Shown: piece by piece, positions 25,523 to 34,149 of the stretch
Layout: every line of letters begins with the position of its first letter
Numbering within the stretch: the first letter of the stretch is position 1
Source: an uncultured Prevotellaceae bacterium
GTDB taxonomy: Bacteria > Bacteroidota > Bacteroidia > Bacteroidales > Bacteroidaceae
Length of the DNA stretch: 59,353 bases
Assembly (NCBI GenBank): GCA_947165505.1
Contig: CAMVAT010000019.1
Span: forward strand, 1 to 59,353
Direction: 5' to 3'
The notes under the pieces: model-generated
Databases searched by the model: none
Told to the model about the DNA's origin: nothing
What the model saw: the letters and a program-made list of their open reading frames with translations, nothing else
Translations under genes and position numbers: made by a program

Positions 25523-28252
25523 TCAGTTGCTGATGATTTTCACGTTGTGCACCTTGCCGCTGGTGTCGGTGAGGCGCATCATATACACGCCGCGGGGCAT
25601 GAGGCGAGACACGGGTTTGCCGTCCAGGGTGAAGAACTCGCGCTTGGCCACCTCGATATCATCCTCGCTCCAGACCCGCTGTATGGCCGTGACATCGCCT
25701 GTGACCGCCACGCTGAGACGCTGGCTGAAGGTGGTGCCCTCGCTGTCGGTCACGGTGACGGTAGCCGTGCCGATGCCCCCGTCGGCTTGCGCCTTGACGG
25801 TAAGCACGTCGCCACTGACAGAGGCCGCGAACAACGGGCTGTCGCTACTCACTGCGAACGAAGGTGTCTGCGCATGGCCGTTGGTGCCGTAGAAGCCACG
25901 GAAATGAGGAGCCAGTTGGACGTTCACGGTCTCGCCGGGCTGCACGACGACGTAGGGGTGCGCCATGAATTCGAGGTAGTCCTCGAGGAGCGTCCATCCG
26001 TCGCGGTCGGGGTCATCATTGTGGTTGGCCGTGGCAGTGTCGCTACCGATGAGCCGCTCATACCAGTCGGGCATGCCATCCTGGTCGGTATCGTAGTCGG
26101 CCGGACGCGTCTCCTCGGGATAGACCTCCCATCCATTCACATGTTCGGTGATGTCCGCCTCGTTGTCAATCTCGCCTTTGATCTTCGATTTCGAGCCCAC
26201 GTAGGTATAGGAGCCGTCGAGCGTCTCGCGCACCACGCGCACATGCTGTTCGTCGCGCACGGGCATGGTGGCGCCGCCGTCGCTGGTCACGATTTTGAGC
26301 GCATCCTGTGCCGAGTGAATGACCGCATACGAGGGGAAGAGCGGTTCGCTGACCAGATAGTCGTAGGTGGTGGGTATATTGCCTGTGGCATTATAGGTAG
26401 AGCCTTTTTTGTCGTGAGTGATTGAATGGTCTTTATTCTCGCGTATATTGCCACTCACGTAAGCCTGATCGATGCCGTCGGGCGCGATGGCATCCTCAAA
26501 ATCCTGCGTGAAGAGCGTGGTGCGGCGGGTGTCGGGGCCCATCTTATAGTAGTTGTTCACGAAGTTCACCGCATGGCAGTTGCCGTCGGTGGTGCGGTTA
26601 TGCCAGTTATAGACCACGTTATTAAACAGGTCGAGTCCGCCGATGGGCCGGTTCTGTCCGTCCATGCCACCGCCCATGCTCCAGTTGCGCCCTTCGCAGT
26701 GCAGCAGCATATTGTGGTGCCACGACCCTTTTTGTCCGTCGATGGTGGCAGCATAGCCGTGGTTGGTGCCATCGGAGTAGTTCTTGTGTCCGGCGATACC
26801 TAGCGCCTCGACGATCATCGAGTACTGGAAGGTGACGTTTTTCGCCCCGCGTCCCGACACCGTCTCGTCGGTGCCCCATGCCGCGGTGCAGTGGTCGATG
26901 ATGGTATGGTCGCTGCCCGACACTCCCAGTGCATTGCCGGTGTTCTCGCCATAGACGCCCAGTCCGCGTTTGAAGCGCACGAAGCGGCAGATATTATCCG
27001 ACCCGATATTGATGTTCGACGCCTTGATGCAGATGCCCTTACCGGGAGCCGTCTGCGCCGCGATAGTGATATTGGGTTTGGAGAATACCGAGCCGAAGTC
27101 CATCTCGATGATGCCGCTCACGTCGAAGACGATGGTATGCGGTTCGGTGATATCGACCAGTCCGTAGAGCAGCGATCCGGGCGTATGGTCGTGTCTGAGG
27201 TTGGTGACATGATAGACCGAGCCACCACGTCCGCCCTGAGCGAAACGTCCGTAGCCCTCGGCGCCGGGGAATGCCAGCTGGCGTGGTTTGAACGTCCATA
27301 CGGCTCCCGTCTCCACCTGTCCGTCAGCGTCCACCTCATCCACGCGCCAGTAATAGGTATTCATCGAGTAGAGACCGGTCATGTGGTAGGTGTTTTGCGC
27401 ACCGTCGAGCGTAGCCACCTGCACCAAGTTGGCAGGGTCGTTCTCGCCCACGTAGAGGATATGCTGACTGATATTATCGCCGGGGGCGGTCCACGAGAGC
27501 GTCACCTCGCCGCCGTCGCAATCAGCGTGCATGTTACCGTTGGCAGGATACGGGTCTTTGGCCGCAGCAGCCACACTGGCCGTATTGAGTTCAAAGCCGT
27601 TGATGACCGGAGCGGTGAAAGCATTGGGTTTGCCCGTCGGTCCGGGCTGGCTCTCAGACGTGATGAACTCGAGCGTCACCTCGTCGCCCTCGTGCAGGAT
27701 GTCGAAGGTGGTGGTGAGGATGGCCGCATCGGCGGCAAGCGCCTTGAGAAACGAGGGAGCCAGGGCGTCGTTGACCACCGTGCCGTTGCACTTCACTATC
27801 ATGGGGTAGGCGTCGAACTTCGTCGGGTCTTCCCAGCAGTTGTGATAGGTATGCAATGTGTGCCGGCCTACGGGCAGTCCGATGAGTTTGAGCGACAGCG
27901 AGCCGCACACCCTGGGGTCGAGCGTGATGCCGTCGAAGGTGAGGCGGCCGTTCTTCTCCTTGTACTCAGCGTTTTGCACGAAGGTCTTGCTCCATCCCGT
28001 GCGGATGTCGTAGTCGGCGTCTTCGGGACAGAAGAGCACGCACGTAATGCCATCGACGGTGAGCGTATCGGCCTTGCCCTGCATGGCTTGCCATAGGATG
28101 TAGTCGGGTTCCTGCACCTCCTGTGCCTGTCGGTTGGTGATGCTGATGTCCACTTTCAATTGAGGGTTTTCTTGAGCCATGGCCACGGCCGTCATACCGG
28201 TCATGAGCATAGATGTCATCAGGCGTGACATCTGTTTTGTCATTTGATTCAT
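25523..28252 (-). CDS. Secreted pectate-lyase-like protein (PL1 type) with sorting domain
   Basis: About 909 residues from the chosen start, MNQMTKQMSRLMTSMLMTGMTAVAMAQ, which is a signal peptide; a longer frame upstream (to 28408) is translated repeat sequence. Order: an N-terminal beta-sandwich (about 30-240), a fibronectin type III-like domain (about 245-330, SWTAPGDNISQHILYVG), then a pectate-lyase beta-helix starting FPGAEGYGRFAQGGRGGSVYHV with IDHCTAAWGTDE and GYAATIDGQKGSWHHNMLLHCEGRNWSMGG. The C-terminus, REFFTLDGKPVSRLMPRGVYMMRL, resembles a type IX secretion sorting domain. It probably cleaves pectin outside the cell. It stands alone between repeat regions. Confidence 0.88.
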   Translation of the reverse strand: MNQMTKQMSRLMTSMLMTGMTAVAMAQENPQLKVDISITNRQAQEVQEPDYILWQAMQGKADTLTVDGITCVLFCPEDADYDIRTGWSKTFVQNAEYKEKNGRLTFDGITLDPRVCGSLSLKLIGLPVGRHTLHTYHNCWEDPTKFDAYPMIVKCNGTVVNDALAPSFLKALAADAAILTTTFDILHEGDEVTLEFITSESQPGPTGKPNAFTAPVINGFELNTASVAAAAKDPYPANGNMHADCDGGEVTLSWTAPGDNISQHILYVGENDPANLVQVATLDGAQNTYHMTGLYSMNTYYWRVDEVDADGQVETGAVWTFKPRQLAFPGAEGYGRFAQGGRGGSVYHVTNLRHDHTPGSLLYGLVDITEPHTIVFDVSGIIEMDFGSVFSKPNITIAAQTAPGKGICIKASNINIGSDNICRFVRFKRGLGVYGENTGNALGVSGSDHTIIDHCTAAWGTDETVSGRGAKNVTFQYSMIVEALGIAGHKNYSDGTNHGYAATIDGQKGSWHHNMLLHCEGRNWSMGGGMDGQNRPIGGLDLFNNVVYNWHNRTTDGNCHAVNFVNNYYKMGPDTRRTTLFTQDFEDAIAPDGIDQAYVSGNIRENKDHSITHDKKGSTYNATGNIPTTYDYLVSEPLFPSYAVIHSAQDALKIVTSDGGATMPVRDEQHVRVVRETLDGSYTYVGSKSKIKGEIDNEADITEHVNGWEVYPEETRPADYDTDQDGMPDWYERLIGSDTATANHNDDPDRDGWTLLEDYLEFMAHPYVVVQPGETVNVQLAPHFRGFYGTNGHAQTPSFAVSSDSPLFAASVSGDVLTVKAQADGGIGTATVTVTDSEGTTFSQRLSVAVTGDVTAIQRVWSEDDIEVAKREFFTLDGKPVSRLMPRGVYMMRLTDTSGKVHNVKIISN

Positions 28253-28381
28253 CGTTTCAGCAGTTTGTATGTGGCTGCAAAGATATAGAATATTTTTTTC
28301 ATACAAAAAAGTAGAAGGATTTTTTTCTGAATTCATAATGCAGAATGCACAATGCAGAATGCATAATTCACAATGCACAAT

Positions 28382-29485
28382 TCTTTTTTCCCCACCCAAC
28401 CCTCCCATGGGAGGGCTTCCAACCCATCCCTAAATCCCTTCCCAATCCCTGGGAAGGGACTTAACCGCTTCTCCCCGTCGCTCGTTCATTAAGGTACTGC
28501 TCCCTTTTTCTGCCGGTCGCAGTAGTGTTTTACGCAACAGAGTCGCGATTTTTGTGTTCGCTACGCTCACCGTGCTGCGGACAGGGCGCGCCCTGTCCCT
28601 ACATGCGTGGCGATTTCACATTAGGTAGGCGTGGAAACTGTTCAAATATTATTCAAATAATTCAGAACGTTTCACGTCATGTTTTAACTCGCTATCGCTC
28701 GTACGGGCGGGCACAGTGACCCGCCCCTACACCGTGGCACATGACCGTGCACCATATGATTGTTTAGTGTACTGTGTTTAGTGTGCTTGCACGGTTTCGT
28801 GCACAATGCCTGTCCCCCTGACCCGCTATATCTACCCCATTTCATCGCAGCTCGGTTGCCCCCTCTTTTGGAGGGGGTACGGGGGAGGCCTCCCCAATTC
28901 TTTTTTCCCCACCCAACCCTCCCATGGGAGGGCTTCCAACCCATCCCTAAATCCCTTCCCAATCCCTGGGAAGGGACTTAACCGCTGCCTTCGGCGATTT
29001 TTTCTCGCCATGGTAAAGTCGAAACACGTTTCACTTTGCACATTTGGCTTATCGAAAAAATTATCTCCCCGTCGCTCGTTCATTATGGTACTGCTCCCTT
29101 TTTCTGCCGGTCGCAGTATTATTTTACGCAACAGAGTTGCGGTTTTTGTGTTCGCTACGCTCACCGTGCTGCGGACAGGGCGCGCCCTGTCCCTACATGC
29201 GTGGCGATTTCACATTAGGTAGGCGTGGAAACTGTTCAAATATTATTCAAATAATTCAGAACGTTTCACGTCATGTTTTAACTCGCTATCGCTCGTACGG
29301 GCGGGCACAGTGACCCGCCCCTACACCGTGGCACATGACCGTGCACCATATGATTGTTTAGTGTACAGTGTTTAGTTTGCTTGCACGGTTTCGTGCACAA
29401 TGCCTGTACCCCTGACCCGCTATATCTACCCCATTTCATCGCAGCTCGGTTGCCCCCTCCTTGGGAGGGGGAGAGGGGGAGGCTG
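28382..29485. repeat. Tandem pair of about 500-580 bp composite repeats
   Basis: Two direct copies lie head to tail: 28382-28890 and 28897-29485. Each starts with TTCTTTTTTCCCCACCCAAC, then CTCCCATGGGAGGG, a CGTCGCTCGTTCATTA segment, the GGACAGGGCgcGCCCTGTCC palindrome (28579-28602; 29173-29196), a GGGCGGGcacagtgaCCCGCCC inverted repeat, and ends in a CCCCCTC..GGGGG palindrome with GGGGGAGGC. The copies are nearly identical apart from an extra segment of about 70 bp in the second and scattered changes. Short frames in it are not genes. Partial copies occur at 38114-38400 and 59090-59290. Confidence 0.88.
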
Positions 29486-29609
29486 CTGGTGGGTCTGGAT
29501 GGTTACAAAAGAGGAACAATTGCGTCTTTTAAAAGTAAAAAAGTAAAGAGTATGGTGTAAGAACACTCAACACTCAACGCTCAACATTCAACAAAAATAA
29601 AAAAGAAAC

Positions 29610-30980
29610 ATGAAAGAAAAAGCAATGAACGTGAAACTGGTGGTCAGACCCATCGTGGGATGCCTGACACATACACATTTCTGGGAAGGGCCGTGCCGTG
29701 CGGGCTATGCCAAGGACATGACACCCGAGGCCGAGGATGCCGCCGCCACCGCCGCCTTCGCCGCCGCTCAGGAGATGCTCAAGGGCGCTACGCCCGAGAT
29801 GCAACTGTTGCCCGCTATCGACGCCCGCTACAACGAGTCGTTCGTGGTGAGCCGCGAGCTGTATGCACAGATAGAGGAGCGACTGGACGAGGTCGATTTC
29901 TTCCTCTGCATGAACTGGCGCATCCCCAAGCTGGAGCGCTACCGCAAACCCGTGGTCATCCTGCAAAACGGCAACGAGGGCATCGACTTCGCCGCCTACT
30001 GCCGCAGCATCGGCGTGGAGGCCTACGTGTGCATGGATCTGCGCGACCTGAACGAGATAGCCCATGTGCTGTGGGTGCGCAAGGTGGTGGCCAACACCCG
30101 CGCGCTGGTGCTCACACACGGTTCGATGCCCACCTTCGGCATCCAGAGCGTCATCCGCGACCCGGAGCTCATCCGCTCACGCTACGGCATGGAGATTGTG
30201 AAGATGCCCTTCCGCGACATCTTCAAGTATATGGACGAGGTGACCGACGAGGAGGCCCGCCCCATCGCCGAGCGCATCATCGGCGGTTCGCTGGAGACCA
30301 AAGTGCGCCAAGACTGGTTCATCAACGACATCAAATATTACTTAGCCGCCAAGCGGATGATGGACGCTTACGACTGCAACGCCTTCTCCACCGCCTGCCA
30401 TGAGCTGTGCACGAGCGAGATACCACAGCAGCGTAAGTTCACCCCCTGTGTGTGCCACTCTCTGCTCAAAGATGAGGGCTACCCCAGCGGTTGCGAGGAG
30501 GACCTGAACGCCCTGCTGGCCATGACCATCATGCAGGCGGCAGCCATGCGCCCCGCCTTCATGGGCAACCCCAACATGGAGACCGACGAGATGCTGCGCA
30601 TACACCATGCCGTGCCCGCGCTGTGCATGAACGGCTACGGCAAGAAGCCCCTGCAATACAAGCTGTGGGCCTTCACCGGTCAGGGTTTCGGCGGCAAGCT
30701 GCAAGTGGATTTCACCGAGAACGAGGAGAAGTACGTGACGCTGGGCCGCTTCAACCCGCTGGCCGACACGCTGAGCCTGGGTCGCGGCGAGGTGCTGAAG
30801 TCGGAATATGACGCTGTGTATTGTTCGCCCTACTACTACATCCAGATGGACGACGCGCGCGCCTTCATGCACCAGTTGGCTGGTTTCGGTCACCATCAGG
30901 TGCTCATCTTCGGCGACTACACCCGCATGCTGCGCCAGATAGGACAGGTGATGGGATTCAAGATTGAAGGAAAAGTGTAA
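29610..30980 (+). CDS. L-fucose/L-arabinose isomerase-like protein
   Basis: A 456-residue cytosolic protein. Its overall layout (N-terminal Rossmann-like halves with VGCLTHTHFWEG, VVILQNGNEGIDFAAY, FGIQSVIRDPELI, and a C-terminal part with PALCMNGYGKKPLQYKLWAFTGQGFGGKLQVDF and YYIQMDDARAFMHQLAGFGHHQVLIFGDY) fits the L-fucose isomerase-like sugar isomerase superfamily. I do not see enough to name the sugar. It leads a plus-strand operon with a class V aminotransferase, beta-helix protein, GH31 and symporter, which suggests metabolism of a released sugar. An alternative start is the Met at 29625. No consensus promoter is visible upstream; the gap is an ACTCAAC-word tract. Confidence 0.7.
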   Translation: MKEKAMNVKLVVRPIVGCLTHTHFWEGPCRAGYAKDMTPEAEDAAATAAFAAAQEMLKGATPEMQLLPAIDARYNESFVVSRELYAQIEERLDEVDFFLCMNWRIPKLERYRKPVVILQNGNEGIDFAAYCRSIGVEAYVCMDLRDLNEIAHVLWVRKVVANTRALVLTHGSMPTFGIQSVIRDPELIRSRYGMEIVKMPFRDIFKYMDEVTDEEARPIAERIIGGSLETKVRQDWFINDIKYYLAAKRMMDAYDCNAFSTACHELCTSEIPQQRKFTPCVCHSLLKDEGYPSGCEEDLNALLAMTIMQAAAMRPAFMGNPNMETDEMLRIHHAVPALCMNGYGKKPLQYKLWAFTGQGFGGKLQVDFTENEEKYVTLGRFNPLADTLSLGRGEVLKSEYDAVYCSPYYYIQMDDARAFMHQLAGFGHHQVLIFGDYTRMLRQIGQVMGFKIEGKV

Positions 30981-30984
30981 GAGT

Positions 30985-32154
30985 GTGGTTTACCTGAATA
31001 ACGCAGCAACGAGTTTTCCGAAGCCTCCGTCGGTGGTGCAAGCCGTGACGGAGGCATTGGCAAACGCGCCTGTGAATGCCCTGCGCAGCAACCTGGCGGA
31101 ATCGGACGATGTGCTGACCGATCTGCGCAGGAAACTGGGGACACTGTTCCATATCGCCGACTACGAACGGATCTATTTCTGCAGCAGTGCCACCGATGCC
31201 GTCAACCGTGTGCTGGGCGGACTGCGCCTGTCATCCATCAAGGCCGCAAAAGACAACCACAACAGCGTGCTGCGGCCATTGATGAACGACACACGATACC
31301 TAACAACCACTAACTTAGAGGGGGAACAAAGTTACCACGCCGTTTGCAGAACGCGAGCTGTGTCCCCCTCCTTCGGAGGCGATTTAGTCCTTAAGCGGAC
31401 AAAATCTTCTACGGGGGAGGCTTTGCTGATTCTCCCTCACTGCTCAAATGTGACGGGACGGATACACGATGTGAGACGGGTGGCAGAAGAGGCGCACAGG
31501 CAGGGGCGATTGGTGATGGTGGATGCGGCGCAGAGCGCCGGTTGCATCCCCATTGACGTGGATGGCTGGGGCATCGACATCCTGGTGTTCACGGGTCACA
31601 AGGCGCTATTCGGACCCACGGGCACCGGCGGCTATTACGTGCGGTGCGGCATTGACTTGCGCCCTACACAGTGGGGCGGCACCGGGCGCGACAGCAGCGT
31701 GATACGCTATGACGACGGCGACTGGGAATATGAGGTAGGCACACAAAACGCCGTGGGACTGGCCGGACTGCGTGCCGGAATCGATTATGTGCTGGAGCGG
31801 GGAGTGGAGAATATTTTCCGGAGGTTGCAGACTGAGACGCTGTGGCTCATCCACGCCCTGCAAGAGATGCCACGGGTGAGGGTCTATTCCGCTCGGGATG
31901 ACGCTGCTCAGGGGCCCGTGGTGAGCTTCAACATCGAGGGCCTGCACCCGGCCGACGTGGGGTATATCCTGCAAAACAGCTATGGCATCACCGTGCGCAC
32001 GGGTCTGCACTGCGCCCCGCTCATCCACGAAGACCTTGGCACACAGCCAGACGGCACCGTGCGCGCCAGTCTGAGCGACTTCACCACTTACGAAGACCTC
32101 ATAGCATTGGCCGAAGCCGTGGGCGACATCTGTCAGAGCCTGAAACGTAAATAG
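30985..32154 (+). CDS. Class V aminotransferase / cysteine desulfurase-like protein with in-frame repeat
   Basis: About 389 residues from a GTG start 4 bp after the preceding stop; a TTG in the same frame at 30964 is the alternative. PLP-enzyme signatures: VYLNNAATSFPKPPSVV, FCSSATDAVN, NHNSVLRPL, LPHCSNVTG, MVDAAQSAG and the lysine in FTGHKALFGPTGTGG; C-terminal ITVRTGLHCAPLIHE matches SufS/selenocysteine lyase-like proteins. Between HNSVLRPL and HCSNVTG, residues encoded by about 31300-31425 come from a repeat box (TAACTTAGAGGGGGAA and CCCCCTCCTTCGGAGG). That region normally forms part of the PLP domain, so activity may be affected. The substrate is unknown. Confidence 0.82.
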   Translation: MVYLNNAATSFPKPPSVVQAVTEALANAPVNALRSNLAESDDVLTDLRRKLGTLFHIADYERIYFCSSATDAVNRVLGGLRLSSIKAAKDNHNSVLRPLMNDTRYLTTTNLEGEQSYHAVCRTRAVSPSFGGDLVLKRTKSSTGEALLILPHCSNVTGRIHDVRRVAEEAHRQGRLVMVDAAQSAGCIPIDVDGWGIDILVFTGHKALFGPTGTGGYYVRCGIDLRPTQWGGTGRDSSVIRYDDGDWEYEVGTQNAVGLAGLRAGIDYVLERGVENIFRRLQTETLWLIHALQEMPRVRVYSARDDAAQGPVVSFNIEGLHPADVGYILQNSYGITVRTGLHCAPLIHEDLGTQPDGTVRASLSDFTTYEDLIALAEAVGDICQSLKRK

Positions 32155-32329
32155 AGGTGAGAGGTAAGAGGTAAGAGAATAGCAGGGGCAGGGGGCAAGG
32201 GGCAAGGGGCAGGAGATATGCTCCGTGCACGAAACCGAGTAAAAACCCTAAGCCTAAACCCTAAACCATATAGAACACTAAACCCTCAACCCTAAACCAT
32301 ATAGAACACTAAACCCTAAACCCTAGACC
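32155..32329. repeat. Simple-sequence tracts between aminotransferase and small protein genes
   Basis: The gap holds GAGGTAAGAG words (32153-32180), a GGGGCAAGGGGCAGGAGATATGCTCC segment (about 32190-32222) and repeated AAACCCTAAACC words with CATATAGAACACTAAACCC twice (32247-32328). A close relative of the middle segment lies inside the pnuT gene (54193-54290). Confidence 0.75.
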
Positions 32330-32614
32330 ATGACCATCACACGTATCACACCTTCGCCTGAGCCCTGCCAAGAAGCTGGATGGGCTGCATGGCAATGGCA
32401 TCTGGACAGCACCGTGACGCGCGAGTTAGCCGTCGGTTTGCGATCTCTGGGGTCGCTGATGCTGTTGGACACGCTGCGGCAACCATTTTTCAAGATCGAG
32501 AGCCACCACTATATGATCAAGGGACTGCTGGGCGACAGCAGCATTCGCGTGGCGTGTCATAGAGACTACCAAGACGAACTGGAAACGATTCAGCATACCA
32601 TCGAACAACTCTAA
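32330..32614 (+). CDS. Small protein of 94 residues, function unknown
   Basis: A soluble, slightly acidic protein. The first 25 residues contain WAAWQWHLDSTVTREL and the rest is well ordered, SLGSLMLLDTLRQPFFKIESHHYMIKGLLGDSSIRVACHR. I do not recognise the family. The gene is in the same direction as its neighbours, 18 bp upstream of the beta-helix gene and 175 bp after the aminotransferase gene, so it probably belongs to the operon. The segment FFKIESHHYMIKGLLGD looks conserved in character and would be the best probe for relatives. Confidence 0.6.
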   Translation: MTITRITPSPEPCQEAGWAAWQWHLDSTVTRELAVGLRSLGSLMLLDTLRQPFFKIESHHYMIKGLLGDSSIRVACHRDYQDELETIQHTIEQL

Positions 32615-32631
32615 TCACCTAACAACCTCAG

Positions 32632-34149
32632 ATGAGACTTATCCTACTACTAACCATCAACATTCTTCTGTCGGCCTTGCCCCTGCGGGCAGGCGAGATT
32701 ATCGTCAGCGAGGGCGAAAGCATCCACCACGCCCTGCGCCAGGCACGCGAATGGCGACGCACCGCCGACCCACGTTGTGAGGGCGGCATCACCATCCATC
32801 TGGCCCCCGGGCGCTATTACATGAACGAGCCCCTGTTTCTGCGTCCCGAAGACAGCGGCACCGCCGCCTCGCCCACCATCATCCGCGGCGACGGCGCAAC
32901 CCTCTGCGGCGACCCGCGCCAGCAGCACACACAGCTGTGGCCGCGCCAAGGCATGGAGCGCATGACCGCTTTCGATGCCGAGAGCCGCACCATCACCATC
33001 CCCACCCCGCCCGCCGAGGTGCTGCAAGCCAAGGGCTTGGAGATGGTGGTGCACCAGCGCTGGGCCATCGCCATCCTGCGCGTGAAAGAGATGAAGGTGC
33101 AAGGGGCACAGACCGTGGTGACCTTTCTGGACCCCGAGAGCCGTCTGGAGTTCGAGCACCCGTGGCCGCAACCCGTCATCGGCGGCGAACGGGGTAACTC
33201 ATCGTTTCTGTTGCGCACCACCGAACAGCGCGACGGCATCGAGCAGCTGGTCATCATCGACGGAGCCAGCCATGTAAGTTTCGAGGGCATCGCGTTTGAG
33301 CACACCTGTTGGAACCGGCCTCTGCACCGAGGACACGTGACGCTGCAAGGCGGGTTCCCCCTCATCGACGCCTACAAACTGAAAGAGAAAGAGGGACTGC
33401 CGTGGGACAGCGGACTGGAAAACCAAGCCTGGGTGGAGCGCCCCGTGAGTGCGGTGAGCGTGCGGAATGCCCACCACGTCAACTTCAACGGTTGCCACTT
33501 TCAGCACCTCGGCGCCACCGCCCTCGACCTCATCGACCAAGTGAGCGACTGCACGGTTGGCGGATGCCGGTTTGACGACATCGGCGGCACAGCCATCATG
33601 GCCGGGTCGTTTGCTGAGAGTCCGCGCGAGGTACACCGCCCCTACACCGACCTGGCGGAGCGCTGCGAACGCATCACCATCCACGCCAACACCATCCACG
33701 ACGTGAGCAACGACGACTGGGGTGCCGTGGCCATAGCCTTGGGCTACGTGCGTGACTGCACCGTGAGCGACAACACCGTCAGCACGATGAACTACAGCGG
33801 CATCTGCGTGGGATGGGGCTGGACATCGCACGACACCGGCATGCGCAACAACCGCATCACGGGCAACCACGTGAGCGACTACGCCCGCCAGCTCTACGAC
33901 GCCGGCGGTATCTACACCCTGTCAGCCCAGCCCGGGTCTGTCATCGCCCACAACCTCATCTCACAGCCCTACCCCGCCCCCTACGCCACCAACCACCGCG
34001 GTTTCTGCATCTACCTCGATGCCAAGACCGACGGCTACACCATCGACGACAATAAAACCTATCCATACACACCAACTGGCAGTCGCCCGATACGCCGCGA
34101 CGAAATCGGCGACAACCACCCAGGACCCAACCTTATCTTCAAGCAATGA
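32632..34149 (+). CDS. Secreted right-handed parallel beta-helix protein (GH141-like possible)
   Basis: A 505-residue protein with signal peptide MRLILLLTINILLSALPLRAG. It continues IIVSEGESIHHALRQAREWRR with a GRYYMNEPLFLRPEDSGTAASPTIIRG segment, then rungs of a beta-helix (VSFEGIAFEHTCWNRP, VNFNGCHFQHLGATALDL, CTVGGCRFDDIGGTAIM, ITIHANTIHDVSNDDWGAV). This architecture is that of beta-helix glycosidases and lyases; GH141 fits by layout but I cannot confirm it. It overlaps the GH31 gene by 4 bp, indicating translational coupling and a joint role in glycan breakdown. Confidence 0.75.
   Translation: MRLILLLTINILLSALPLRAGEIIVSEGESIHHALRQAREWRRTADPRCEGGITIHLAPGRYYMNEPLFLRPEDSGTAASPTIIRGDGATLCGDPRQQHTQLWPRQGMERMTAFDAESRTITIPTPPAEVLQAKGLEMVVHQRWAIAILRVKEMKVQGAQTVVTFLDPESRLEFEHPWPQPVIGGERGNSSFLLRTTEQRDGIEQLVIIDGASHVSFEGIAFEHTCWNRPLHRGHVTLQGGFPLIDAYKLKEKEGLPWDSGLENQAWVERPVSAVSVRNAHHVNFNGCHFQHLGATALDLIDQVSDCTVGGCRFDDIGGTAIMAGSFAESPREVHRPYTDLAERCERITIHANTIHDVSNDDWGAVAIALGYVRDCTVSDNTVSTMNYSGICVGWGWTSHDTGMRNNRITGNHVSDYARQLYDAGGIYTLSAQPGSVIAHNLISQPYPAPYATNHRGFCIYLDAKTDGYTIDDNKTYPYTPTGSRPIRRDEIGDNHPGPNLIFKQ

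Noticed and set aside
28253..28408. N-terminal extension of the pectate-lyase-like gene
   Set aside because: The extra residues are translated AATGCAGAATGCAC repeat words; the signal peptide starts at 28252.
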